This document shows, one piece after another, positions 27,704-36,350 of a stretch of DNA of 64,000 nt (position 1 is the stretch's first letter; each line of letters opens with the position of its first letter). A program made the translations under genes and the position numbers. Source of the DNA: Alistipes ihumii AP11 (lineage in GTDB: Bacteria; Bacteroidota; Bacteroidia; Bacteroidales; Rikenellaceae); contig NZ_CP102294.1 in the NCBI RefSeq assembly GCF_025144665.1, positions 2,046,001 through 2,110,000 on the forward strand. Direction: 5' to 3'. Below the pieces are notes generated by a model. That model ran no database searches. It saw nothing but the letters and a program-made list of their open reading frames with translations, and was not told the origin of the DNA.

Positions 27704-27715
27704 CCGGAGCAGGAG

Positions 27716-27747
27716 ACGGGACAGGTGAAAGCCTGTCCCGTTTTTTT
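27716..27747 (+). terminator. Terminator of tRNA-Thr
   Basis: ACGGGACAGG (27716-27725), loop TGAAAG, CCTGTCCCGT (27732-27741), then a T-run. Confidence 0.88.
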
Positions 27748-28009
27748 CTGTTGGCGTATAGCTTTGTTTCTTCTCCGAATGGATTTCCCGGACACTTCTG
27801 CCATATTTCTTTCGCCCGGTGTTTCTGTCGTAATAAAATCATACGGGGCTGCGGCCTTGCGTCCGGCCGATCCGGAAGAAAACGGAGAGCCCTCTGCGGT
27901 CAGAAAACGTTGGAAGAAGCGTCCGGCGATTTCGATATGAACGTGCCGAACGAGACGAGCGCAACGGATTTCGTTAGCCGTTGCGCTCGCATGCGTTAAC
28001 CGACGGGTT

Positions 28010-28369
28010 TTATCGGATCAGCCGGTTCGTGTCGGTGTCGGGAAAGACCACCCATGGCGTGAAGCTCTTGGCTTCCTCGAAATCCATGCGCGCATAGGAA
28101 ATGATGATCACCACGTCGCCTACGACGCACTTGCGGGCCGCCGGTCCGTTCAGACAGACGGCGCCGCTGCCGCGCTCCCCCTTGATTATATAAGTCTCCA
28201 GCCGCTCGCCGTTGTTGACGTTGACGATCTGCACCTTTTCGCCGGCGATCAGATGGGCCGCGTCGAGCAGGTCCTCGTCGATCGTGATGCTGCCCACGTA
28301 GCTGAGGTTGGCCTGCGTGATGGTCACCCGGTGTATCTTGGACTTGAGTACCTCTACTTGCATGTTCAT
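28010..28369 (-). CDS. panD: Aspartate 1-decarboxylase
   Basis: It makes beta-alanine for pantothenate. At 119 residues from the ATG at 28369 ([15 protein letters not shown]) it is of normal size. The self-cleavage site that creates the pyruvoyl group is YVGS (Gly-Ser), followed by [25 protein letters not shown] and [12 protein letters not shown] are family-typical, as is the C-terminal [16 protein letters not shown] at 28363 is an equally possible start. panC is just upstream in the same direction. Confidence 0.95.
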   Translation of the reverse strand: MNMQVEVLKSKIHRVTITQANLSYVGSITIDEDLLDAAHLIAGEKVQIVNVNNGERLETYIIKGERGSGAVCLNGPAARKCVVGDVVIIISYARMDFEEAKSFTPWVVFPDTDTNRLIR

Positions 28370-28437
28370 GACTTTGTCGTCGATTGATTTTCCGTTCGCT
28401 GCGGGTATGCTACGGACGGAACGCCGTTTACGGGAGG

Positions 28438-28469
28438 CAAATTTATATAAATATATCCGAATACTCAAA
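28438..28469 (-). promoter_or_regulatory. Promoter of panD
   Basis: On the minus strand: TTTG (28469-28466), 20 bases, TAAATTTG (28445-28438). panD can therefore be transcribed apart from panC. Confidence 0.7.
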
Positions 28470-28510
28470 AACGGCGCTTTCGTCCGACCCGGCGTTCCGT
28501 AGAGTCGGGG

Positions 28511-29344
28511 CTAAGCGATGGCGATGTTGTCGATCAGGCGGATGTCGCCCGCCTGTACGGCTATGCAGCAGCGCATCGGGAACGAGTCGCTCCACGTATC
28601 GATCTCCTCGAGCGTCTCTGCGTGGACGACCGAAAGATATTCCGTCTTCAGCAGCTTCGTCGCGTCGATACGCTCGACGACCCGGCGGCGGAACTCCTCC
28701 ACGCTCATCGTGCGCGCGGCGGCGGCGTTTTCGTTCAGCGCGCCGTAGATCGTCGGTGCGGCCGCGCGGTGGGCGGGGGTGAGCAGCGCGTTGCGCGAGC
28801 TGAGAGCCAGTCCGTCCGCACCGCGAACGATCGGGCATGCGACGATCTGTACCGGGTAACCGTAGCGACGGACCATTTCGCGGATCACGGCGATCTGCTG
28901 GAAATCCTTCTCTCCGAAATAGGCCCGTTCGGGCCGGACGATGTCGAACAGCCGGCTGACGACCTGGGCCACTCCGTTGAAATGACCCGGGCGGTGGGCT
29001 CCCTCCATCGTTTTGTCCGTCGTACCCAGATCGAACACACGGGTGTCCTTCTGCGGATAGATGTCTTCGACCGAAGGCATCAGGACATAGTCTACCCCGG
29101 TTTTCTCGAGCAGCGCCAGGTCGGCTTCCTCGGTGCGGGGATAATTCTTCAGGTCGTTCGGGTCGTTGAACTGCGTCGGGTTGACGAAGACGCTGACGAC
29201 CGCGCGATCGCACTCCGCGCGGCATTTCTCCACCAACGAAAGATGCCCCTCGTGCAGGGCCCCCATCGTCGGGACGAGGCCTGTCCGCCCGGCTCCGCGA
29301 GCCATTTCGCGCGACAGTTCCGCGTTTTTCGTAAAGACTTTCAT
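28511..29344 (-). CDS. panC: Pantothenate synthetase
   Basis: It condenses pantoate and beta-alanine with ATP. The 277 residues are complete: PTMGALHEGHLSLV (HIGH-type ATP site), FVNPTQFNDPNDLKNYPRT, GHFNGVAQVVSRLFDIVRP, YFGEKDFQQ and the LSSRN motif that replaces KMSKS. It lies upstream of panD, so both branches of the final pantothenate step are together. Confidence 0.97.
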   Translation of the reverse strand: MKVFTKNAELSREMARGAGRTGLVPTMGALHEGHLSLVEKCRAECDRAVVSVFVNPTQFNDPNDLKNYPRTEEADLALLEKTGVDYVLMPSVEDIYPQKDTRVFDLGTTDKTMEGAHRPGHFNGVAQVVSRLFDIVRPERAYFGEKDFQQIAVIREMVRRYGYPVQIVACPIVRGADGLALSSRNALLTPAHRAAAPTIYGALNENAAAARTMSVEEFRRRVVERIDATKLLKTEYLSVVHAETLEEIDTWSDSFPMRCCIAVQAGDIRLIDNIAIA

Positions 29345-29384
29345 CGGGTTTTATCGTACGCCTTTGGCGTTTTTTTTGACATGG

Positions 29385-29415
29385 CAAAGGTAGAAATTAG
29401 ATTATAATATACGAA
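29385..29415 (-). promoter_or_regulatory. Promoter of panC
   Basis: On the minus strand: TTCG, 19 bases, TACCTTTG (29392-29385). The -7 box is consensus, the -33 box one base off. Confidence 0.6.
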
Positions 29416-29435
29416 GCTTTTTTCGGAAAAGGTCG

Positions 29436-29443
29436 TAACTTTG
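29436..29443 (+). promoter_or_regulatory. -7 element of the DPP III gene
   Basis: TAACTTTG matches TAnnTTTG, 24 bases before the ATG. No good -33 box. Confidence 0.5.
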
Positions 29444-29467
29444 TACGGAACATAATCATGTAACTGT

Positions 29468-31504
29468 ATGAAGAAAATTTTTACGATTGCGCTTATGGCA
29501 ACACTCGTTACGGGTATGTACTCCTGCCGTCAGAAACAGGGCGGCGAGCAGAAGTTCGACTGGATAGCCGACCGCTTCGACGATATCAAGGTGCTCAAGT
29601 ACCGCGTTCCGGGTTTCGACACCCTTTCTTTGGACGAGAAGAAGCTGGTCTACTACCTGAGCCAGGCCGCCCTGTCGGGCCGCGACATCCTGTTCGACCA
29701 GAACGGCCGGTACAATCTGCGCATACGCCGCACGCTCGAAGCGATTTACCGGGGGTACACGGGCGACCGGACGAGCGAGTCGTTCAAGCGGTTCGAGAAG
29801 TACCTCAAGAAAGTGTGGTTCGCCAACGGCATTCACCATCACTATTCGACCGACAAGTTCCATCCCGAGTTTACGGAAGCTTATTTCGACGAGCTGATCG
29901 CCGCGACTCCCGCCGAGAATTTTCCTGCCGACTTCGGCTCGGTGGAGGAAGTCGTGGCCGAGATCAAGCCGGTGATTTTCGATCCTGCCGTGATGCCCAA
30001 GCGGGTCAACCAGGCCGAGGGCGAGGACCTGATCGTCACGTCGGCCAACAACTACTACGAGGGGGTCACGCAGAAAGAGGTCGAGCGGTTCTATGCCGAG
30101 CGGATGAATCCGCACGATACGACGCCCGTTTCGTGGGGACTGAACAGCAAACTGGTCAAGGAGCCCGACGGACGGATCGTCGAGCGGGTATGGAAAGTGG
30201 GCGGCATGTACTCGCCTGCGATCGAGAAAATCGTCTATTGGCTCGGCAAGGCCGCCGAAGTGGCCCGAGAGCCGCAGAAGCAGACGATTCTCGCGCTGAT
30301 CGACTATTACCGCAGCGGCGATCTGAGGCAGTTCGACGCTTTCAACATCCGCTGGGTCGAGGATACCGTGTCGAAGGTTGATTTCGTCAACGGCTTCACC
30401 GAGAACTACGGCGACCCGCTCGGCTACCGGGGAGCATGGGAAGGCATGGTCAATTTCCGCGATGAGGAGGCCACGCGCCGGACGCAGACGATCAGTGAGG
30501 AAGCGCAGTGGTTCGAGGACCATTCCCCGATCGACCCTCAGTACCGCAAGGAGCGGGTGAAGGGCGTTTCGGCCAAGGTGATCACGGCGGCCGTTCTGGG
30601 CGGCGACTGCTATCCCTCGACGCCGATCGGCATCAACCTGCCCAACGCCGACTGGATCCGCCGCGATCACGGCTCGAAGTCGGTGACGATCCAGAATATC
30701 ACGGATGCCTATGACGAGGCGGCCAAGGGGAACGGATTCGCCGAGGAGTTCATCCTCGATCCGTCGATCATCGAACTGCGGGAAAAGTACGGGTCGTTGG
30801 GCGACAACCTGCATACCGACCTGCACGAGTGCCTCGGTCACGGTTCGGGCAAGCTGGCTCCGGGCATCAAAGGCGACGAGCTGAAGAACTATTCGTCTAC
30901 GCTCGAGGAGGCTCGCGCCGATTTGTTCGCGCTCTATTATCTGGGCGATCCGAAACTGGTCGAGCTGGGGCTCGTGCCGTCGTTCGACGTGGCCAAGGCC
31001 GAGTATGCCCAGTACGTTATGAACGGCATGATGACGCAGCTCACGCGCATCCGGCCCGGCAAGACGGTCGAGGAGGCGCACATGCGCAACCGCAAGCTGA
31101 TCGCCGAGTGGTGCTACGAGAAAGGCCGCGCCGACAACGTGATCGAGAAAGTGGTCAAGGACGGCAAGACGTATATCGTCGTCAACGACTACGAGAAGCT
31201 GCGGACGCTGTTCGGCGACCTGCTCCGCGAGATTCAGCGTATCAAGAGTACGGGCGATTTCGCGGCGGGTCAGGCGCTCGTCGAGACTTACGGCGTGCAG
31301 GTCGATCCCGCGCTGCACAAGGAGGTGCTCGACCGCTATGCGAAGCTGAAGCTGGAACCTTATGCCGGATTCGTCAATCCGGTTTACAAACCTGTTATGG
31401 AGAACGGCGAGATCGTCGACGTGCTGATCGAGTACACGGACGATTATCCGGGCCAGATGATGGAGTACTCCGAGAACTATTCGTTCCTGCCGTCGGTCAA
31501 CTGA
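29468..31504 (+). CDS. Dipeptidyl-peptidase III (M49), lipoprotein
   Basis: A 678-residue zinc peptidase that releases N-terminal dipeptides. The zinc motif is the M49-specific HECLGH (first His residue 453), with the third ligand in EEARADLFALYY about 50 residues on. The N-terminus has a lipobox-like LVTGMYSC (Cys about 20), so it is likely anchored in an envelope membrane, unlike cytosolic eukaryotic DPP III. The body matches in the GAWEGMVNFRDEEATRRTQ and VKGVSAKVITAAVLGGDCYPSTPIGINLPN stretches. Confidence 0.94.
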   Translation: MKKIFTIALMATLVTGMYSCRQKQGGEQKFDWIADRFDDIKVLKYRVPGFDTLSLDEKKLVYYLSQAALSGRDILFDQNGRYNLRIRRTLEAIYRGYTGDRTSESFKRFEKYLKKVWFANGIHHHYSTDKFHPEFTEAYFDELIAATPAENFPADFGSVEEVVAEIKPVIFDPAVMPKRVNQAEGEDLIVTSANNYYEGVTQKEVERFYAERMNPHDTTPVSWGLNSKLVKEPDGRIVERVWKVGGMYSPAIEKIVYWLGKAAEVAREPQKQTILALIDYYRSGDLRQFDAFNIRWVEDTVSKVDFVNGFTENYGDPLGYRGAWEGMVNFRDEEATRRTQTISEEAQWFEDHSPIDPQYRKERVKGVSAKVITAAVLGGDCYPSTPIGINLPNADWIRRDHGSKSVTIQNITDAYDEAAKGNGFAEEFILDPSIIELREKYGSLGDNLHTDLHECLGHGSGKLAPGIKGDELKNYSSTLEEARADLFALYYLGDPKLVELGLVPSFDVAKAEYAQYVMNGMMTQLTRIRPGKTVEEAHMRNRKLIAEWCYEKGRADNVIEKVVKDGKTYIVVNDYEKLRTLFGDLLREIQRIKSTGDFAAGQALVETYGVQVDPALHKEVLDRYAKLKLEPYAGFVNPVYKPVMENGEIVDVLIEYTDDYPGQMMEYSENYSFLPSVN

Positions 31505-31549
31505 TAGGACGGTCCGATTCCGGATTAATCGGGAATCTTTTCGCTTGCG

Positions 31550-31586
31550 GGCGGACGGGCAACGGGAGCCCGTCCGCCTGTCTTTT
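31550..31586 (+). terminator. Terminator of the DPP III gene
   Basis: GGCGGACGGGC (31550-31560) pairs with GCCCGTCCGCC (31568-31578), followed by TGTCTTTT. Confidence 0.8.
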
Positions 31587-32041
31587 GTCCGGATGTCGAC
31601 AGAGTTGCTGCCGGCCGTTTTCGAGGTTTGGCCGATGCGGTCGTATAAGTTCCGTACCGGTTCGTTTATGAAGCCTATGGATGGGTTTCGAACGGCGTTT
31701 CCGGTTATGGCGCCCGTTGTGTGTCGGGATGCTTTCTGCGCGGTTCTTTCTTGCTGCCGAACGGCACGGCTTTGCTCGTAACGTCATTCGGCGATCGGCT
31801 TGCGGTTGCGCATGTATGTTGCCGTGTCGGTCTTACGGCGCCGCCGGCGGTCGGGCGAAGCCGTGCTGCATTCGGAAACGCCATGTGCCGGACCCGGTCG
31901 GAAGCCATACCGATAGATCCGCGCATCGGATCGGATTATTTGACGTTCTTTCCTCTTCTGACGGGCCACAAAAGTGAACTCCGAACCGTCGGAACAGGCA
32001 GGAATCGTCCGCACTGTGACGGGAATGGACTCGGCGGAGCG
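31587..32041 (+). other. Convergent intergenic region DPP III-lspA
   Basis: About 455 bases with no supported gene. Open frames on both strands are Arg- or Phe-rich and featureless. Confidence 0.4.
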
Positions 32042-32064
32042 AAAAGTCGTTCGATCCGAACGAC
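32042..32064 (-). terminator. Terminator of lspA
   Basis: GTCGTTCG (32046-32053) and CGAACGAC (32057-32064) with a three-base loop; the minus strand then reads TTTT. It lies ten bases past the lspA stop. Confidence 0.72.
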
Positions 32065-32073
32065 CGCTCGCCG

Positions 32074-32673
32074 CTATTTGAAAAATTTCCGCTGGAAGAG
32101 CAGCATGTAGAGCACGCCGATGGTGATGTAGCTGTCGGCCAAGTTGAAAATCGGACTGAAGAACAGAAACGACTCGCCGCCGATTCCCGGTATCCATGAC
32201 GGATAGGTGCCTCGGAATAGCGGGAAGAACAGCATGTCGACCACTCTCCCGTGCAGAAATCCGGCATAGCCTCCTCCTTCGGGCAGGAACGTCGCCGGGG
32301 CGGTGAATGTCGATTCCGAGAAAAGCAGGCCGTAGAACGCGCTGTCGATCACGTTGCCCAGCGCGCCGGCGAAAATCAGCGAGAAACCGACCAGCACGCC
32401 TGTCGGGGCCTTTTTACGAAGCAAATGGTGGATGTAGTAGCCGAGCGCGCCGATAGCTACGAGCCGGAATATGCTGAGAATCAGTTTGCCATAGCTGCCT
32501 CCGAGCTCAAACCCGAATGCGGCTCCCGGATTCTCTATGAACCGGATGAAGAACCAGTTCGGAAAGACGGTCACGCTCTCGTCGAGCGCGAAGTGGGTCT
32601 TGATCCATATTTTGACGATCTGGTCGACGGCCAGCAGCGCGACGATCAGCAGGGCGATTTTTTTCTTGGCCAT
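32074..32673 (-). CDS. lspA: Lipoprotein signal peptidase
   Basis: Signal peptidase II removes signal peptides from diacylated lipoproteins in the inner membrane. The 199 residues start at MAKKKIALLIV, with AVDQIVKIWIK in the first helix region. Four membrane helices are visible. Catalytic aspartates lie in GALGNVIDSAFYG and FNLADSYITIG. A Bacteroidetes-type insertion (GLLFSESTFTAPATFLPEGGG) separates them. Bigger upstream frames to 32847 are rejected as noncoding. Confidence 0.96.
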   Translation of the reverse strand: MAKKKIALLIVALLAVDQIVKIWIKTHFALDESVTVFPNWFFIRFIENPGAAFGFELGGSYGKLILSIFRLVAIGALGYYIHHLLRKKAPTGVLVGFSLIFAGALGNVIDSAFYGLLFSESTFTAPATFLPEGGGYAGFLHGRVVDMLFFPLFRGTYPSWIPGIGGESFLFFSPIFNLADSYITIGVLYMLLFQRKFFK

Positions 32674-33023
32674 GGCTTCGCGAGATTTCCGGTTGCAAAG
32701 ATGTCCCATTTTTCTGAAACGGACAAATTTAGGGTGCGGCCAGTATCCGAGATCGCGTTTCCGCTCGGGCGGATTGAACCGGCATGGGATAGCGGACGCC
32801 TTTCGACCCGGGGAGCGGCTGCCGGGTTGCGGTCGGGTATCCACCATGGCGCGGCGTTCCGGTTCCGGCGCATCGGATCTCTCCGGCTTCCGTCCGGTCG
32901 GCTCCGTTTCTCCGGCTTGTCAAGAGCAGGCAGCCGCGAAAGGATGTCCTTTCGCGGCTGCCTTTATCGAACCGTTGACCGGTTCCGCATTTTTTCGCAG
33001 TAGTTTTCGCAGCGGGGCGAAAA
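32674..33023 (-). other. Intergenic region HU-lspA
   Basis: 350 bases with no gene. It includes the strong hairpin at 32928-32963. Confidence 0.45.
32928..32963 (-). terminator. Hairpin downstream of the HU gene
   Basis: AGGCAGCCGCGAAAGGA (32928-32944) and its exact complement (32947-32963) with a two-base TG loop. It lies 60 bases past the HU stop. There is no T-run on the minus strand; the plus side has TTTAT. Confidence 0.6.
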
Positions 33024-33296
33024 CTATTTCACCAGCGCGTTCAGTTCGGCGCCGGCCTTGAATTTCACGACGTTCTTTGCGGCGATCTTGATCGCGGCGC
33101 CCGTGCGCGGGTTACGTCCGGTGCGGCCCGGCTTCTTGGCTACGGCGAACGATCCGAATCCGATCAGCGCGATCTTGTCGCCTGCTTTCAACGCTTCTCC
33201 GGTTACGTTAATGAAAGCGTCCAGCGCTTTCTTGGCATCCACCTTGGTGATCGAGGCTTTCTTCGCGATTGCGTCAACGAGTTGAGTTTTGTTCAT
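33024..33296 (-). CDS. HU-family DNA-binding protein
   Basis: A 90-residue nucleoid protein that bends DNA as a dimer. The N-terminal helices are MNKTQLVDAIAKKASITKVDAKKALDAF, then the beta-arm signature GFGSFAVAKKPGRTGRNPRTGAAIKI, where the Pro at the arm tip (RNPRTG) intercalates DNA. The length and motif are those of canonical HU rather than the Bacteroidetes HU-related long forms. It has its own strong promoter. Confidence 0.97.
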   Translation of the reverse strand: MNKTQLVDAIAKKASITKVDAKKALDAFINVTGEALKAGDKIALIGFGSFAVAKKPGRTGRNPRTGAAIKIAAKNVVKFKAGAELNALVK

Positions 33297-33339
33297 GGTA
33301 GTATAAGGTTTAAAGGATAGTAATTTCCGCTACTTCTTA

Positions 33340-33370
33340 CAAATATAGCAAAAATGTTTTTATCTGAAAA
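33340..33370 (-). promoter_or_regulatory. Promoter of the HU gene
   Basis: On the minus strand: TTTT, 19 bases, TATATTTG (33347-33340). The region is AT-rich. Confidence 0.75.
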
Positions 33371-33493
33371 TAAACTTTCGGGGATAAAGCGACTTGATTC
33401 GTTTCGCGCGTTGCCTCTTCATAGTCCCGCTGCAGGGAAAGGGAATCGGGGAGAAAATTGGAAAAGTGAAAATTCCGTTATATTTTTACGCCC

Positions 33494-33578
33494 GGAAAGA
33501 TGGCAGAGTGGTCGATTGCGGCGGTCTTGAAAACCGTTGAGCTGAGAGGCTCCGGGGGTTCGAATCCCTCTCTTTCCG
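33494..33578 (+). tRNA. tRNA-Ser (anticodon TGA)
   Basis: Acceptor GGAAAGA/TCTTTCC with discriminator G, anticodon loop CTTGAAA with TGA at 33528-33530, long variable arm (TTGAGCTGAGAGGCTC) as in class II tRNAs, T-loop TTCGAAT. It reads TCA. Confidence 0.95.
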
Positions 33579-33600
33579 CCGGAATGTCAAGGAAGAACTG

Positions 33601-33635
33601 AAATCCCTGCGAGTTGCACTTGCAGGGATTTTTTC
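33601..33635 (+). terminator. Terminator of tRNA-Ser(TGA)
   Basis: AAATCCCTGC (33601-33610) with GCAGGGATTT (33622-33631), then further T. Nearly the same hairpin follows the other tRNA-Ser at 48815. Confidence 0.85.
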
Positions 33636-33703
33636 GTTTCGGGCGGGATATGTTTTCGAGGCGGGGTTTCTTTGCGAGGGAAGTCCCGCTCCGACCGGAT
33701 AAG

Positions 33704-33745
33704 AACACGCTGTCCGGCGGCCGAAATGCCGTCGGACAGCGTGTT
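33704..33745 (-). terminator. Terminator at the end of the PUL
   Basis: AACACGCTGTCCG (33704-33716) pairs with CGGACAGCGTGTT (33733-33745). It lies 23 bases past the stop of the minus-strand gene at 33768. Confidence 0.78.
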
Positions 33746-33767
33746 TTGCGCATTTCGCCCGGGAAGA

Positions 33768-34982
33768 TCAGGGTTTCGTGTCGGCGAATACGTCTCGAAC
33801 AGCCTCCAAATATTTCATGCCGTGTACCGAGTCGGGCTCCAGATAGCTTCCCTCGGTCCATTCGTTCCAGCAGTTGATGTTCAAAATACGCGGACCGTCG
33901 GGGTCGGCCAGCAGGCGGTCCTTGGTCATCTGCAGCGCGGCCCGGAAGTTCTCCGGCGTGTTGTCGCACAGAATGCCCGAATAGGGGTAGCCGTAGGCCG
34001 GGTTCCAGTCTTTCTGCTGGTTCGTGCGCGGCGAAGGATCCCAGCCCATCGTTACGTTCGGGTAGTAGGGTACGCCGTACTCGGCTTTCGCCTTGTCCCA
34101 ATAGGCCATATAGGCGTCGCGCACCGAGTTGTAGGCCGTACAAGTGTCGGCGGGCCAGCAGTGGTGTATCCATACGTAGGATGTGGCCGAGTCGAAGCCC
34201 AGCGCGCGCAGCAGTTCGAGCGTATTGGCCGGCACCTTTTCGACCGGAAGGATCGGATTGCCCCAGACGACCAGATTCCAGTGGACTCCTTTCAGCCCGG
34301 CGGCGACGGCTTTCTCGCGGAGCCGGTCCATGGCCGCTTTCGTGGCCTCGAGCGAGCCGAAACTCTCGACGAATTTCTGCACGTCGTAGACCGAGAAATA
34401 GGCCTTGCCGTCGATCAGCCAGTAGTTCGGTCGCGTGAAGTAGTCGCGCACCAGCTCGTCGCCGATCGTTTCGAACGCCTCGGGCGACACCTTGCCCGGG
34501 TAGAGCAGCTTTTGCGGTTCGCCGTGCGTGGCCGGATGAATCTCGACCCAGTCGTGATTGGCCCACATCAGCCCGAAGCGGATGTCGTTCACGTTCGGGG
34601 CCTTCAGGAACCCTTCGTCGAGGCAACGGTTCAGAAACGGCACGCTGTCGTAGCGATACCAGTCGAACAGCATCACGTCGATGCCGTGCGACGCGGCGGC
34701 CTCGATCTTACGGGCCATCACGGCCGGGTCCTTCTCGTCGGTATAGCCCCACAGCGGAACCTTGGGCTGGTCGTGCCCCTCGAAGCGCGGCTGCGCCTCG
34801 CGCACGAGTTTCCACTCGCTCCAGCCCTCGCCCTTGTTGAGCTCGTTGAGCGGGTCTCCGGTGTGGTAGTTCGGAAAATAATAACAGGCGACCGTGATGT
34901 CGTCTCCGGCTACCGGTCGCTCCGAGCGGCAGCCGGTCAGGACGGCCGCGGCGGCGGCCAGCGTCAGCAAAGTTCTATTCAT
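33768..34982 (-). CDS. WbsX/GH99-like lipoprotein, copy 2
   Basis: A 404-residue lipoprotein (lipobox LTGC, Cys 18). The WbsX-type barrel begins ITVACYYFPNYH and shows EWKLVREAQPRFEGHDQPKVPLWGY, AAASHGIDVMLFDWYRYD, FGLMWANHD, and the signature NCWNEWTEGSYLEPD near the C-terminus. The family is related to endo-alpha-mannosidases (GH99/GH71) and is common in PULs. The upstream gene is a clear paralog, so the pair arose by tandem duplication. Exact substrate is not readable. Confidence 0.86.
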   Translation of the reverse strand: MNRTLLTLAAAAAVLTGCRSERPVAGDDITVACYYFPNYHTGDPLNELNKGEGWSEWKLVREAQPRFEGHDQPKVPLWGYTDEKDPAVMARKIEAAASHGIDVMLFDWYRYDSVPFLNRCLDEGFLKAPNVNDIRFGLMWANHDWVEIHPATHGEPQKLLYPGKVSPEAFETIGDELVRDYFTRPNYWLIDGKAYFSVYDVQKFVESFGSLEATKAAMDRLREKAVAAGLKGVHWNLVVWGNPILPVEKVPANTLELLRALGFDSATSYVWIHHCWPADTCTAYNSVRDAYMAYWDKAKAEYGVPYYPNVTMGWDPSPRTNQQKDWNPAYGYPYSGILCDNTPENFRAALQMTKDRLLADPDGPRILNINCWNEWTEGSYLEPDSVHGMKYLEAVRDVFADTKP

Positions 34983-34990
34983 AACAGTTC

Positions 34991-35001
34991 GGTTTGGTTA
35001 G
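34991..35001 (-). promoter_or_regulatory. Leader motif CTAACCAAACC before a WbsX-like gene
   Basis: Minus-strand copy of the motif seen at 16351 and 23641, nine bases upstream of the ATG at 34982. Confidence 0.4.
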
Positions 35002-36266
35002 TTTTTGACGGTTCGTTCTCCGGCCGTGCCCGTTCCGTTCGCTTGCTGCGAGCCGAATACGTCGCGCACGGCCTCCAGATAGCCCATGCCGTTTTCCGTG
35101 TCGGGCTCCAAGTAGCTTCCCTCGCCCCATTCGTTCCACGAGTTGATGACGACGATGCGTTCCGATTCGGGTTTGGCGAGGGTCCACGCCTTCGCTTCGG
35201 CCAGATATTTCTTGAACAGATAGGGCGTATTGTCGACGATCACGGCGCCGAACGGGTAGTCGCGCCGACGGAGCCACTCGCCGGGCGTTACGTTGCCGCA
35301 TCGGGGAGACGAGTCCCATCCCATGCTGATGTTGAGATGGTACGGCACCGGAATGCCGGCCGCTCCGTTTTCGAGCCCGTTCGATCCGCCTCCGTTGCGG
35401 ACGGAATTCATGTATTGGCTCGCGGCCTTTTCGTAGCGGGTGGCCGGAAAGTCGGGCAGAATGTTGTGATGAATCCAGACGTACGAAGTCGTCGAGTTGA
35501 GCCCGAGGGCGGCGACGGCCTGACTGAGAATGCCGCCCAGACCGAACAGCACGCCGTTGAGGTGCAGGTCGGGGAAGCCGGCTGCCTTGACCTTTTCTCG
35601 GAAGCGGGCGATCGCCTCGCCGGCCCGGGCGTAGTCGCCTCCGAACGTAGCGAGGAACGTATTCACCTCGTAGATCGAGAAGTAGGGGCATCCGTCGACG
35701 AGCCAGTACGACGGATGCTTGAAGTAGTGCTCGATCACATAGTCGGTCAGCAGTTCGAACGTCTCGGGTGTCACGGCTCCCCGGGCGATGTCGCCCAGAT
35801 CGTGGTTGCACCACAATAGCGAGAATTTCATCCGGTCGTTGTTCGGAGCTTTCAGGAATCCTTCTTCCAGCGCCGAGCTGAGGTATTTGTTGCCCGGCAT
35901 CTGGGCTTCGTCGTAGAAATACCAGTCGAAGATGAAGACGTCGAGGCCGTGGTCGGCCGCCGCATCGATTTTCTGTTGCATCACCTCGGGGCGATTCTCG
36001 TTCCGGTAGCCCCATGCCGGGACTTTCGGCTGCTTGTGTCCGTCGAACATCGGTTTGGCCCGTTGCAGGCTTCCCCATTCCGACGTGGCGACGGGCCCCC
36101 AGTTCGGAAAATAATATGCGGCGACCGTCACGTCGCCCGGCGGGACGTCGATCGGCGGCCCGCCGGGAGCGGATCCGTCCTTCGGATCGGAGTTGCAGCC
36201 CGACATCAGAGCCGGAACCATGCAGAGCGCCGCAGCGCAACAGATCGGGAGTATGATATTTTTCAT
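34998..36266 (-). CDS. WbsX/GH99-like lipoprotein, copy 1
   Basis: A 422-residue paralog of the next gene. The lipobox is LMSGC (Cys about 24), then a Gly/Pro-rich linker and the barrel from VTVAAYYFPNWGP. Shared landmarks are FDGHKQPKVPAWGYRNE, AADHGLDVFIFDWYFYDE, LLWCNHD, TSYVWIHHN, NISMGWDSSPRCG and INSWNEWGEGSYLEPD. It extends further at its C-terminus than copy 2. It is placed right after SusD, so it probably processes the glycan bound by the SusC/D pair. Confidence 0.86.
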   Translation of the reverse strand: MKNIILPICCAAALCMVPALMSGCNSDPKDGSAPGGPPIDVPPGDVTVAAYYFPNWGPVATSEWGSLQRAKPMFDGHKQPKVPAWGYRNENRPEVMQQKIDAAADHGLDVFIFDWYFYDEAQMPGNKYLSSALEEGFLKAPNNDRMKFSLLWCNHDLGDIARGAVTPETFELLTDYVIEHYFKHPSYWLVDGCPYFSIYEVNTFLATFGGDYARAGEAIARFREKVKAAGFPDLHLNGVLFGLGGILSQAVAALGLNSTTSYVWIHHNILPDFPATRYEKAASQYMNSVRNGGGSNGLENGAAGIPVPYHLNISMGWDSSPRCGNVTPGEWLRRRDYPFGAVIVDNTPYLFKKYLAEAKAWTLAKPESERIVVINSWNEWGEGSYLEPDTENGMGYLEAVRDVFGSQQANGTGTAGERTVKN

Positions 36267-36296
36267 GGCGTTTGGGAATGTAAGTTAGCAAAAAAA

Positions 36297-36328
36297 CTGC
36301 TGCGGGCTACATCGGCAGCCCGCAGCAG
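36297..36328 (-). terminator. Terminator after susD
   Basis: CTGCTGCGGGCT (36297-36308) pairs with AGCCCGCAGCAG (36317-36328); the minus strand continues with seven T. It separates sigma-controlled susCD from the WbsX pair, or attenuates into it. Confidence 0.88.
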
Positions 36329-36350
36329 ACTGCAAAAAAGAGAGAGTGTA

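Noticed and set aside
27526-27999. ORF overlapping tRNA-Thr(CGT)
   Set aside because: It reads through the tRNA and terminator; no protein features.
29456-31318. Minus-strand open frame of 620 codons over the DPP III gene
   Set aside because: The plus strand carries HECLGH and a lipobox; the antisense frame has no features.
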